From contig CM068368.1 in assembly GCA_034769895.1 (NCBI GenBank), positions 337,551,076 through 337,615,075 of the forward strand: a DNA stretch of 64,000 bases, given 5' to 3'. Of this stretch, positions 11,534-23,666 are shown in pieces; position 1 is the stretch's first letter, and every line of letters begins with the position of its first letter. The position numbers were made by a program, and so were the translations under genes. Under the pieces are notes generated by a model. It saw only the letters and a list, made by a program, of their open reading frames with translations, was not told where the DNA came from and searched no databases. This DNA is from Magicicada septendecula (taxonomy: Eukaryota; Arthropoda; Insecta; Hemiptera; Cicadidae).

Positions 11534-13835
11534 TTACTGCCTGTGCCCGTTTAAAGGCTCGGCATCATTGTTCCTTTGAGCCATACTAGTTGATGCCTCA
11601 GTTGGGATGCTTAGATTGGGCCCCTGTCGATTTGTCCTGTGGTCTTCCGGTCGTTCGTGGTTAGACCTCCGTTCAGCATCGTCTAAACTATTACTCCTTC
11701 TTGCCGGATAGTACCTTGGTTGGTCCCGTTCTAGGCTCCTCCGCCTTTCTTCATATCCGCGGTAGCTGTTTCTTCGATTGTTATTGTATCTTCGCTGTCG
11801 TCCATCTGTGGCTCGTATGAAATTCACTCGAGGGCGAGGAAACCTATTATTAACGGGATTACCATTATTTGGACCCGCACGATTATTATTATTATGGTAA
11901 CGATCATTACCATAATTGTGGCTTCTCTGACTATTTGAGTTATTAGGGTAGGGATTGCGGTTACCCTGATAACCATTAGAAGGTCGACTCGGGTTTGGAT
12001 GGTTTGGACCCGTATTATTATTATTATTATTGTAACTAGAATTATTAACGTTATTATTGCTATTAAAACTGTTATTCTGCGGGTATGCCCGGCCTCCTTG
12101 GTACGCAGTGTTTATGTTGTTTGTACCCTAGTTGTTGTTCTGATACGTCCTTGGTTCGGGCCCATCACTTCTTCTACGACTCTGTCGGTAGTAGTCTTCA
12201 TTTTCATAGTTTTCGAGGAGTTCGGTCATTGCCTGGATGGTTTTTATTTGGCTGCCCCTCCTCGCACGAATTACTTCTTCATCATAGTGGTATGACAACT
12301 TATTTATTAGGCACTCCTCAGGTATGGCCGGTTCTAAGTGCTTGGCCATACATACCTTGCCGAGGAAATAAGCTGTCATCGAACTACCGACTTGTGGCTT
12401 GTAGTGGCCGTGGCAGATATTGTCTCTTATCAAATTTTGAGTTGTCTCCGACCAGTACTTGGCCTTGAATAGGCTCTTAAATTGCTGATAATTGTCGATG
12501 TCGCTCCGGTTGGCCATCCACCAATGGTCATTCACCTTCCGAAATGACTCGTCAAGGATTTCCCTATTCTGGACCCATCGGTTCCCTCTGTGTTTTTCTA
12601 AGTATTCCTCTATGCGTGCCAAGAATTCCATAGGCTTCCGTTTATATTGCCGGAAATTGAGCCATTCTCTGTTTTCTGACATGGGGAAATTATGATATCC
12701 AGATGGTCTGTTCCTTATCAATTCTATCTCCTCCTGGCTCTGACGCACCTGTCCCGTGATGTTCGTCATAGCGGCTTCCACGCCGTCGCATCTTTCGGTT
12801 ACCTGTGTCCGCACTTTATTCACTTCTTCCAAGGCAAATTTCTTGTTTTCTTCCAGTTTCGTTTCCTGTTGTTCTTTGACATGTGTAATCTCTTTATGTA
12901 TTACTTCCCGGATTTCCATCACTTCGTTTTCGGTCTGACGACATCTTTCATCTACTTCTCTGATCTGCTGGTTAACAACCACGACTTCCTGTTCTAACTT
13001 CTTTACGATGGATTTCTTCGTATCGGTTATCTTTTTATTTAACTCTTCCTTTGCCAACTCAATTCTCTCGTCTAACTTATTCATGTTCTCTTGGTTAACT
13101 TCCCTTAGTTCTTCTCTCAGCAGTTGATTGTCCTCTCTCAATTCTTCCAATCTTTCCCCCATCGTCTCTTCCATTTTCCTGTTATTTTCCCTTAATTCGT
13201 CTTTTAATTGTTGGTTGTCACTTTCTATTTTCCTACTGGTTTCTTCCATCTTCTCTTCCAAATTCTTATTATTTTCTTCCATCTTCCTTTTCATCTTCCT
13301 ACTGGTTTCTTCGATCCTCTTATTAGTATTCTCTATCTTACGGCCCAGTTCTTCCTTTGTGGATCGGTTGTTTTCCTCCATCTTTTCTTCCAAATTCTTA
13401 CTGGTTTCTTCAATCCTCTTGTTGGTATTTTCTATGCTTTTATTTATTCCATCCAAATCTTCCTTGGTGGAATCCATTTTCTTGTTAGTGGAATCCAATT
13501 TTCTTCTCCATCTTTTTACTATTTTCTTCCATTTTCTTACTCATTTCCTGCTTACTAGCTTTTATTTCTTCCTGCGTAGAATCCATTTTCTTATGCAAGT
13601 CTTCCTTTAATTCCTGATTCAATTTCATTATCATTCTTATTAAGGTTTCCTGGGATGCAACCTCCCCGGTTTGTGTCGGTTCTTCCAGTTGTTTCTCTGG
13701 TGGTGCGGTTTGTTTATCTTCCAGTGGGGGTAATACCACTTCCGGATCCTCAACGGGTGTTGCCTCTTTATCCCCCATGTCAACTTCTTTTTCGGCCTCT
13801 GCCGCCCTCTTTTTTGAAGTAGCTCGTCTTTGCAT
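11534..13835 (-). pseudogene. gag: Element A gag, coiled-coil capsid protein with one frameshift and one stop
   Basis: Gag forms the virus-like particle. The first 116 codons (from 13835) are charged and Glu-rich. A long coiled coil follows, built from repeats such as KKMEEN, RKMEET and NKRIEET. The capsid-like part is recognisable by SENREWLNFRQY, KAKYWSETTQNLIR and TAYFLGKVCMAKHLEP. The C-terminal nucleocapsid part is Asn-rich and ends with the PRVNFIR motif shared with element B. No CCHC zinc knuckle is seen. Two lesions break it: an extra base near 13499-13502, and an in-frame TAG at 12128-12130, after which the same frame stays open to the TAA at 11534-11536. It is homologous to the gag at 32509. 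Confidence 0.9.
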
Positions 13836-13883
13836 TTTTCTCTCTTCTATTAATTAACCGCTGCCAAGCTTATCTTATCAAGC

Positions 13884-13901
13884 CCTCTAAGTTAGACGCC
13901 A
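13884..13901 (-). promoter_or_regulatory. Primer-binding-site-like sequence of element A
   Basis: On the minus strand TGGCGTCTAACTTAGAGG begins three bases after the end of the 5' LTR (...GTTACA, AAG). This is the expected place and TGG start for a tRNA primer-binding site. The tRNA was not identified. Related modules occur inside the LTRs. Confidence 0.6.
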
Positions 13902-13904
13902 CTT

Positions 13905-16900
13905 TGTAACGCGACGTCTGTTACAAAGTGTTTGTTGGCTTCTTACTTTTTAATTAATCCCCACTGTTTGGGCTAGCCAATTTGTAACAGTCCGTTACAA
14001 AAATATAAGAGATTAGAGGTTCGTTCAAAATAAACCTCCACTCTAGTAAGGTTTCGCTCCGCTGTGGTAGTGAAGTAACTCTTTTAAGCCCCACTGTTGT
14101 GAGCGCCACTTTGTAAGCAGACCCTGTATGCCGGTCTTTACAAAAATAAAATAGTAGAGAAAAATTTTATAAAAAATAAAATTTTCAATAAAAAAAATAA
14201 TTTTGTTTATGTTAATCAATGTTTGTAATTAAGAAATAAGGCTGTTTTAAAGGTTTTGTAAAAATTTTAAGAATTAGGAAGGTATTTATTAACTATCGAG
14301 CACTTCTGGAAGATTTGAACCAAGTCTGGAGTTAAATAGATTAACTCCAGTCAGCAATCGATCGATGATTTTTCTTGCTGGTCCAATATCTCACTCAAAT
14401 AAAATATTTTCTTCTTCTTGAAGTCTCTTTGCCTTAATAAATCACCTTAAATTAGCCTGTGAAATAATAACAAATAAATACAATTGAAATAAATGGATTT
14501 ATTAAACAATTTAATAAATAATCGATTTTTTATCGATGGAGAACAATTATCGACTCCGTCTCAGGGAATTATCGATTGTGCATACAGTAGAAAAATTATT
14601 ATAAGTATTATATAAAGGACAGGTTCTTTGAGCGATTAAATTAATAGTCAGAGAAGGGTAACGAGAAAGTATAACATTAACAATTAAAGTAAATTTAATA
14701 ATTATTATTTAACAGTATTCAAATAATTCTGATATATAATGTTTAATAAATTGTTTTGTCAGACCATATGTAGCTTCTATGACGTCACTCGAGGTGGAAT
14801 GCAGATTCGTAAATTTCAAAGATGGCCGCTACTAGATCTGGCGAGGTTACGGAAAAAGTCGCCGTGTTAAAAACTCAGCAAAATTGTCTTCATGAATGTT
14901 TGAAATGTCCCCGCACTGGTGTAATCTGTCTATTAGGTAGTTTGGTGTGTTCTGAAGAAGTGTTCCGTGTATATTGGTGTTAATTAAGTTATTTGGTATG
15001 TGTTCACTTCTATTGGTTAGGTTGTCTGTAAAAGTGGTTATGAGTTGTAGCGTGAATTATGTCAAATATATTGTTTTACTGTTTTAGATCACTCGTATCA
15101 TGAAGTTAGGTGTTATTTTTCACTATTGTCGTTAAAGTTTTGGTAAATTTAGTTAAGAAAGTGTTTAATTCATCTAACTCTCGATGCACTGATATTAATG
15201 GCAATTTGTCGTACCATTTTCTACTCGGTTTTAAGGAACGTTTTTCACACAACTATTCAGCTTGATATTCAACAAAAGACTATTTTAACTTGGTCAAAAT
15301 CTGGCCCAGTTAATCTTTGAAAAAGTATTGTTAACATATTTCGATTACCTATACACATGATACAATGTTACATTATATATGGAATTTATTTATTTTATTC
15401 ATCACTTTCATGAAATATGAACCTTATCATTGATTTAATCATCTCATTCCTTTTAAATTGATATATTATAGTCCATATCTGTGGACATTTTGTGGAAATT
15501 AACAAATTTCTTTCCCTTTTGGAAATATAGGCTCAAAATCTGATTTCCGTCTTTATACAATTTTTCTTCCATTTTAATTGTTATTAATACTATTATAATA
15601 AAGTTTAATTAGCCATATTTCTCTTCCTTTCCTTAAATACATATAAATTAAACTTTTGAACTGGTTTTTTGTATTAACCTCTGAATTTGACATTGCTCTT
15701 TAAAATTAATTAATTTATATATTTTGAAAATTTACAATATTTTAAGGTATATTTCCTTATTATCATTTTAACTCATAGGATCATTCCCAGTAGTGGTTAA
15801 CTGATTTACCTTATCTAAATCTTGCTAGTTTACAGGATTTATAAGTGAATTATACTGGTTTATATGGTTTCTGTGAATTCACCAAATTGCCTAGAGTTTA
15901 GAATTTTACATTTCTGTCTTTCTCAAATAAATTTAATCCCACCACTCCTCTGACTTTACATAGTTATTATTACATGAAAATAAAATGGTTTATAACTTAT
16001 TGTGAGGTGTAGTATTTAATTAACACTACTGTTATAAAAAAATAATTATAAACATGATTTAGCCATCTGTACAATTGAACTTATTGCTGACATGGTTTGA
16101 ACATATACATTTAACTCTTTTTGAATTAACACAGCATACCTACTGAAACATTATTAATGGTATGTATGCTGTTATTTAGCAAACATAATTTATTTTAAAC
16201 ATATAATATAAATCTTATTTTCTAATAACTCTTACAAATACATTGATTTTATGGCTGTGAACAAACAGTTTATTTAAACATTTTAAACCTATGAATACTA
16301 AATTAATGCCAGTCCTTTCTGGTCTAAACCATTATTATTTATGATCCCCTTCATCAGTAAACATGACCACCCATACTCTAGTTATTAGAATTTTTTACAA
16401 ATGTCTTGTAAACAAAGAGTTACATTAAAATAATAAAATACTGGAAATCTTCCATTTTATTATTTTATTATGCTGTTTATTATTGGATATTAAAGTTGTT
16501 ATATAGCATATTGATAAGTCATAGTATCACTAACTTTAAGTTTATTGCATTTCCAAAAAGCACTTACACAAATTCATTTTCACTGGTGGTTCTGATATTT
16601 TGAGTTTCACTATCTCAGACCAGACCTTTAGTAATCATGGACTGTTAAGACTTGTTTATTTTCTTTATTACACAATAGCTTTAGTCGGTTCACTTCTTAT
16701 AATACTATACAACACTTTAGTTTTCTAAATAATTACATTTTTATAGGATTTTGGTATGTTATACTTTCTTTTTAATCGTTTTGGTGGGTTTGGGGTTGAT
16801 GGTAGTTAAAAATAATAATAGGTTTTACAACGGTGTTTCTTTCATACTATTTCTTCCTCTCCTCCTGTCTTTTTTCTTGTCTTTCTTCTTATCTTCTTTC

Positions 16901-17472
16901 TTGTCCTTCTTCTTATCTTCTTTCTTGTCCTTCTTCTTATCTTCTTTCTTGTCTTCATTCTTGTCCTTCTTCTAGTCTTCATTCTTCTGGTCTTCTTGTC
17001 TTCCTTCTTCATTCTTGAGTAAACCAAGGTACTTTGTGTTATCTCGACTGATGTTTAGTTTGGAGCATCTAATTTATTTACTGATACGGACCTTGTTCTT
17101 CTCTAAAGGTTTCAGGGTATTGTTTTCTTCCTGATAACAAATTTTATTCTTCCTTCTTCTTATCTTTGGGGTATTTTGGTGTTCACCACTCTTAAACTGA
17201 CTCTCTTTCTTCTTGATATGATGTTATTTAATTTGTTTACTGCTCCTAGCTTCCTGGGTAAATTACTGATCTTATAATATGAGTTGCATTTAATAATTTC
17301 TTTGATATTTAAACAGTGGTTTTTATATAATGTAATGAGGATTTTTATTTTATTGTGGTTCATTCCTTTGATTTCATTAAATCTCATTCAATATTATTTT
17401 AACATATGTGGTGTAATTAAATTTTATGATTTTATATGACTTAATAAGTAGTGGATTTTCTGTCACGCTACA
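13905..17472 (-). repeat. Element A 5' LTR (3568 bp)
   Basis: This is the upstream LTR in element orientation and should carry the promoter. It is near-identical to 2746-6289 and 24 bp longer because of one extra pyrimidine unit. A conserved core at 14602-14680 (minus strand) has a TATATAA-type TATA box, CAAAGAACC and TTCTCTGACT, also found in the solo LTRs at 42012 and 44917. Confidence 0.95.
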
Positions 17473-18625
17473 ACGTTTGTTTTGTTAAATGAATTTATAA
17501 CTGATTTTATTAATGTGAAGTATAAAATAAAATGTAATAAGGAAAACGGTTTTATTTTTTATGTAATAACATTTCGTAAGTAACCAAGACAGATAAAAAT
17601 ATTAACACCCTACTTCATTTTAGACGGTGAAAATAAAATTAATATCTTGTATTAGTATTAGTAGTGGTGTATTAGTAAAAGTAAATACATGTTAATAACT
17701 GTTATTGATTGGGGGTGGGGAGAATGATGTAACGTTTAATAGATGGGGCGTAGTGTATATGGTTGTTATCAATAAATCATAAAATTTTCCAGCAGGCGTT
17801 GAGGGCGTTGCGATAAGGAGACACCGTTATTATTATTAGTATTATTAATATATGAGCAGTCTCGTGCCTCGGCTATACCTTATCAGCTTTTGCACGAGAT
17901 AAGCAAGTATACATTGTAAGAGCTAGGATAGAGAATTGTTTTTGCGTATGAGTTTCTTGCTCCGTCTGGCTTTTGCCGTTAATAGTGCTTTTGATGAGCA
18001 CTAGAAATTATCAGATTGAATTTTTGTTTTATTTTTGATGTACAATTTAAAAACGTTTCAAATAAACTTTAGAATTGTCGGTTAAACTCCTGTATATATA
18101 TTCTTAACAGAAATTTCATTATAATGATAATGATAATGGTAATAATAATTACGTATAACTTTAATCATTTCACCAGGGTAGGTGCTTTATGTACTATACG
18201 TCAGGAACCTATTAATAACCCGACGATACTTTATAGGCTGATGCAGGCTGAAACCTGAAAATTATACCTCAGTTTCATTATATTGTAGGCCTCTATTCTT
18301 AATTAATGCTATTAATCTCTCAGAAATAACCAACCAACCAAGACTGTTCTATTCATAAATGATCTGATTCTGAAACTTCAGATTTCCAACAGACCGTTAA
18401 GACTTCACGATTTACGAAGGCAAGTCAAAAAGTGACAGGACAATATTAAACTTCACGAGTTCGTTAGGAATATGCATCAATAAGCAATGTGGAAGGTATT
18501 GGGTACCCAATATGGTTCCTTGGGTACCCGTTTTTGGGTATCTGACTACTTAATTTGAAGATTCAGATGTATTGCTACAAAAAAAGAGTAAGTAAATCGA
18601 CGAAAGGGAGTAACAAGAAGTAGCT

Positions 18626-18754
18626 GAAGAAGAAGAAGAAGAAAGAAGAAGAAGAAGAAGAAGAAGAAGAAGAAGAAGAAGAAGAAGAAGAAGAAGAAGA
18701 AGAAGAAGAAGAAGAAGAAGAAGAAGAAGAAGAAGAAGAAGAAGAAGAAGAAGA
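18626..18754. repeat. (GAA)n trinucleotide microsatellite
   Basis: More than 40 GAA units with one irregular AAAG interruption near 18642. Long single-residue reading frames here (poly-Phe, poly-Ser, poly-Leu on the minus strand) are products of the repeat and not genes. Confidence 0.97.
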
Positions 18755-19748
18755 CAATGACAGGGGACAAAGGCGAAGAAACAATCAATTTTGATAGGAT
18801 AATATAGAATTTTTTGCATTGGGTAGATGTAAATGCGATGCGGTTTCATAAAAAGAGTTAGGTCTGTTGGTAAATAAGGTGAAAAAATCGAATTGCGAAT
18901 CAGGTAGATGTAGAGGTGAAGGTAGAGTTTCACATTAGAGTATGTGTATAAGCTCTGTGTACTGACAGATAATCATTTAATGTAAATAGATACACGAGGA
19001 TTGGATGATTGTAAATTGTAAAATTAATAACAGATAATTTAATGAAAGTGCATACACAAATCTACGGCAAAGTTCCGCTTACGTGATTGGCTGCTTTTCT
19101 GTGATATTATCATACAGTTTTCAGGTGGTAATAAAGGTTAAAGCTCTGTTGTATTTTTATTTGCCGAATGAGAATAAACAGAATGAGTAGAAACAAACAA
19201 CAAAGTCAATTAAAAAAAAAAACTAATTGAACGAGCAAAGCGTGTTTGGCAATTTATCTGTCTGTCTACTGTCTATCTGTCTGTTTGGGCATGTCTATTG
19301 AATACATCAACCGATTTTCGGAAAATTTGGCGTGCCTGATACTTTTAATCTTCAGAGCCCTATTGTTTTTTAGGTTACAATATGGTGGCAGGTGGCAAAA
19401 ATTTGAGGCGTGAAAAATTTAAAAAACTCGCTACATCTGCATATGGGGTATCAAAATAAAGAGAATTTTAGCCATAATCTAAATATAGTGATTACAATCG
19501 AAGTTTAAAATTTTCAGCCACCATTAAGTTGTATTAAAATTTTGAAATAATTGTAAAATTTTATGCCCAACATCAGAAGAAAGGGAATGATGTTAACCAA
19601 AATCTGAATGTAGCGTTTGCTTTGAAGATTTTTGTTTTTAGGGGAACTACGAGTCTTGATAGTCTCAGGGAGCTTGCTAGTCTAAAAATAGTCGTGTAAC
19701 AGGATGCAGGAAACGTGGTAGGCCAAGTAATAACGTCGAGCATTTTTT

Positions 19749-20201
19749 TTGTTTTATTGCTCAATGGAACACGATGATTTACCAAACAATAAGTGTTGTG
19801 AAATGAAGCATAAATATCACAATTCAGAACATTTCCAATGTGAGGCTGGTACATGTCCAAAGTTCATGCATCATACTGACCTTGGGTACGACGTAAGTTA
19901 TAGTCGGGAGCACATACGGAAACGAGACCTGTCAGCTGCGCAGAGGCAAGAGAAAGTATCAGGTGATCTGTCAGCCAATAAAAGAGTCAATCGCTTAGCT
20001 AAAATGGGTGCAGTTCGTGACGCTTTTGTTGTCGTTGCAATGAATCATTTTGTCTCACTCTCTGCGGAATGCGCTTCCACTTTTCGGCATCATATGAGTT
20101 CCCGAGCGCACGGCTGGCAGTTATCTGTCGGATGTTCTTACAGGCTATCAGCATATTATGTTGCATTTGTGCATAAACACATATTAATTGTTTGTTTCTA
20201 A
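19749..20201 (+). CDS. Unrecognised 150-codon open frame
   Basis: An open frame of 150 codons with several Cys and His residues early on (NKCCEMKHKYHNSEHFQCEAG). I recognise no family, signal peptide or membrane segment. The surroundings are AT-rich, repeat-bearing DNA without other exons that I can support. It may be a chance frame or part of an old transposon. The listing is for completeness only. Confidence 0.15.
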   Translation: MFYCSMEHDDLPNNKCCEMKHKYHNSEHFQCEAGTCPKFMHHTDLGYDVSYSREHIRKRDLSAAQRQEKVSGDLSANKRVNRLAKMGAVRDAFVVVAMNHFVSLSAECASTFRHHMSSRAHGWQLSVGCSYRLSAYYVAFVHKHILIVCF

Positions 20202-22817
20202 TATTTGTAAAATTAAGTTTTAATTATTACCGTTAAAAAATAAAACTTAAGGAGAGAGCGCAATGTGAGAAGGATCAATCGCGAGAGGACAGGATGTATT
20301 ATACTGTATGGAAGGATAATAATCTTTCAGAGAATCAGTTTTAATTAGATTGTCAGTTCACAAGCCCTAAGAAGGCAATAAAACTGTTATAAAATGTAAA
20401 CTTTATTGCCATTCAGTATATCATTATTATCTTCTGTAATGTTAGTGAGCTAAATTTTGGAAAAATAAATTACAAATACGGTTGTCCAAACAGGATAAAA
20501 TTTTCAGAACCATAGAATTTGGCGTCACCGTAGAATATCAAAGATTATGACGACTAGACTACCTGATGTATCTGGTATCTGGTGGCCCAGTCAGTTGAGT
20601 GCTGGGAATAGGAGGCGTTGTCTCTAGTATTAATTATTAATGGTTATGGAGCAATCGTACTACTAATATTCTGTATTGAAACAATACTTTGTGTTGTTAT
20701 TAAAAAAGTATTTTAAACTGTTAGTAAGCGTATCGAATTATTTACTATATGTATGAAAATAATCGTTTGATTAACTTCACACAGTTTTGTGTATATGTAT
20801 TGTTGTAAATGTATGAATGTAAATGTGTAATTGCAAAAGTTGAAAGAAATTAACTACAAAATTTGTCGTTCTTTCACAGTTTATAATAAGGATTTTCTTT
20901 CATCCTTAAGATTGCTGACATCCACACATTCATGTAGGTAAACAATAGAAGCACATTCAACAGTGAAATGATTTTTATAAGTACTAAAATAATCATTAGG
21001 AGCAGTAGATCCCAGTATTCGTTAAATACATGTGAATTCTGTAGCAAGAATGTAGCACCTATGTCCCTGAACTGGAAGCTCAATAAGAAAAGGGGTGAGA
21101 TTTCTTACCTCAATTCTTCTATCTCTACTGTACGTGAACGTGCATTTGTTTGAAAATGAGGACAGTTTGGGTATTGTGGACAGAAAACTTTACTTTTGCA
21201 TAAAGATGAACGGAAAGTGGCAATTGGGGATGATAGAGGTGAAATGAATAGTAAACTTAGAAGTGTGAATTGAGAAGTTTTTAAAATTTAGATTAGAGAT
21301 GGAAGATTCGCTAAGAGAATAACGCTGGACAAATTAGCGTTCAAGAAAAGAAGAAGTTCTTGTATTAACCTTGAGATTATGGTTGAGATATAGAAAACGA
21401 AAGAAAATATTAGAGTATCCCCCCCCCCATAAACAATCTTCGGATTGCAGGAATATGTCAGGGAACAACACATACATCAACTGTATAGGCTGTAAAGAAG
21501 ACTATATAAGGGGGCAGACATTACAAAAACAAAAAAGGAAATAGTTTCTGAATTGATTCGAATTAAGAAGAATAAAGGCATAAACAAAAATATAAAACTA
21601 TTTATTGACAACGATTAGTCTTTTCTATTAACGTGGAAGGTGATCAATAAAGGTACTAACTGCAGCTTTTGAAAAGTGAACGTACCACTAGCTACCGGAA
21701 CGAAGCGAACTAATATTTAACGTTGAGATAATTGCAAAAATCGTAGGCTAATTTTACTGACAGAAGAAACAATACTATGGTATTCAAATTATATATATAT
21801 ATATATATATATGCAACAATACATATATTTGCATATTTGCCCAGGGCGATATTTTTGTAAATATTTAGCATAGAAAAATTATGATATACAGTTTTTAACA
21901 ATATTATGCAGGCTAAGAATTGTCAGAAAGCGTACACCTGCCCCCCGCGAGTGAATACAGCGCTTGTGTGTTTGTGTGAGTGAAGCCAGCTCGGACATGC
22001 AGAGATGGGATGATGCGTACGAATTAGTGGTTTGTCTGTAATCAGGTTTTAACCGGATAAAAATAAACTAATTAATACGTTTTAAACCTCCTGTGAACAA
22101 AGATTTACCCCAATTATAAAGACACCATTAAATTAAGGAATTTTTAACGAATATGGTGATGAAAAAATTATTGCAGAAATGTGCAATAATAAAGACGCTA
22201 AGTAAGTTAATATTAATTACTAGTGTAATTAAGTAGTAATTAATAAGTGTGTTGTATGTTAGTGACCAGAAACAAATTACGCAAACGATGATATTGCTCG
22301 TGCTACGAGTATGTTTACGAAATCGCAAAAACGAACCAAAAAGTGATTTGCAATTAAAAGGACGCTTTTAATTAAAAGGAAATCTGGACCATCATAAACA
22401 ACAAACCGTAGAGACAGAGAACACAGCATCAGCATAATCATCATCATCAAATTCTCAGGATTCAGGACACACACACACACGCGCACGCGCAACGGTAACG
22501 TCGGCAGTACGCAGGTGATGAATAAACAATTATATTTTTTGTTTGCAAAAAGAACTCTTAAAAAAAAACTTATATATGAACAGTAAAAACTTAAAGTTTT
22601 AAATATAATCACTGTACATAAATTTAAATGGTAATTAAAGAAAATAATTTAATTTTTACAAGAAAATTTAAAAATACTAATCTTCTGTTGTATGTTAAAA
22701 TTTGGGTGTGTCAGTAGAAATAAATAATAGGTTAGAAGTAAATGTATGTTTTATATTTTTTTTGTAGCAACAATTAGTTTTATTCTTGAGATTTAATATT
22801 ACTAGTGGTCGCCCAGT

Positions 22818-22832
22818 GGTCGAAATTCGACC
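22818..22832 (-). promoter_or_regulatory. Helitron 3' terminal hairpin
   Basis: GGTCGAAATTCGACC is a near-perfect inverted repeat (7-bp arms, one-base centre) placed about 16 bases inside the CTAG end. This is the standard position for the transposition-terminating hairpin of Helitrons. Confidence 0.85.
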
Positions 22833-23666
22833 GTAATTCATTAAATTTTTAAGTTTGAACGTTATTGAGGTTCTTTTGTCAAAGAGTATACCTCTATAAT
22901 CATTGCATATAATTTTTTTGAATTTTGTTCTATTACGTCAGCTGCGAGCGTGTACAAATACGTCATTAGCGTGTGTTGTTTGCCTTAATTCCCTGCAATA
23001 CCTATGAAATTTAAAATTTAATGTTAGTAACAGTTGAAAAAAAACACAATTACAGCTTGTATCGTATTTATTTTTTGATATAATTCATTGTCAGTTTTAA
23101 TTTTTTCATGTTATTATTGAATCAAATAAACGCTAATAAAAATGAGACTTGACATTCATAGAAGTATAAGATACATTGTTTTCAATTCCAGTGGATTACA
23201 TTTCATTTTTGGTAAGGTACAAAATTCGAAAACAGTTTGAAGATTATCTGCTACAAAACGTATATAATTTTTTAATTTTTTTTCTATGCATTAATTTTCT
23301 AGTTATTTGAAAAATATGAAAGATAGGAAAAATGAGGTTTAGCTTGGCTAAGCCATATTTAAAAAGCAATAACGCGTTTTTTGACATTTCCTTGGGTTTT
23401 TTTTATTGCCATACTGACCAGGTTTCGCCAAGGCTACACAGTTATTTTGCCTATCTTTTTCGAATTATATAAAATTTAAATAAAAAATTAATACAAAATA
23501 AAAAATGAAATAAAAAATACGTGCCTCGTATTTTTTCATATATTTTTCATTAAATCAAAAAAACCGGGCGGTTAAAAAAATAAATGTTGTCCATTGAACT
23601 TAAAATAGTTTGAAAGTGAATTTAATGATTCAGAACTTCTGTGTAAACGATGTTTTTTGTAAAAAC
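22833..23666 (-). other. Helitron 3' non-coding segment
   Basis: About 830 bp of AT-rich DNA between the helicase stop codon and the terminal hairpin. No frame or repeat could be supported. Confidence 0.6.

Larger units (their letters stand above)
2746..17472 (-). mobile_element. Element A: full-length Ty3/gypsy retrotransposon with 3.5-kb LTRs
   Basis: Two direct repeats of about 3.55 kb (2746-6289 and 13905-17472) flank an internal region that codes on the minus strand for gag, aspartic protease, reverse transcriptase/RNase H and integrase, in the Ty3/gypsy order. On the minus strand the LTRs start TGTAGCGTGACAG and end GCGTTACA. The insertion is flanked by a 4-bp duplication, ACGT at 2742-2745 and 17473-17476. 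The LTRs differ by about nine substitutions that I could see plus one 24-bp repeat-unit difference, so the insertion is young. No env is visible. The very long LTRs and the HPSSNPAERV-type integrase block recall the Osvaldo/Ulysses-like gypsy elements; that placement is inference. Coding regions carry at least five lesions, described with each gene. Confidence 0.95.
17473..22801. other. AT-rich interval without recognisable gene
   Basis: No protein of known family could be recognised. The interval contains overlapping inverted repeats at 17860-17903, a triple TTGGGTA repeat at 18498-18545, a GAA microsatellite, an insect-repeat-like CTGTCTGT stretch near 19255-19330 and a 150-codon frame at 19749-20201. 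There are small AT and CA/CG repeats at 21788-21811 and 22468-22491. Confidence 0.6.

Noticed and set aside
13128..13610. Plus-strand frames of 160 and 116 codons over the gag coiled coil
   Set aside because: Antisense shadows of the repeated gag coiled-coil coding sequence.
18546..18933. Long minus-strand frames of poly-Phe, poly-Ser and poly-Leu
   Set aside because: All three are readings of the (GAA)n microsatellite; no flanking coding signal.
20583..20640. tRNA-like box A (TGGCCCAGTCAG)
   Set aside because: No box B at a suitable distance and no foldable tRNA; too weak for a SINE or tRNA call.
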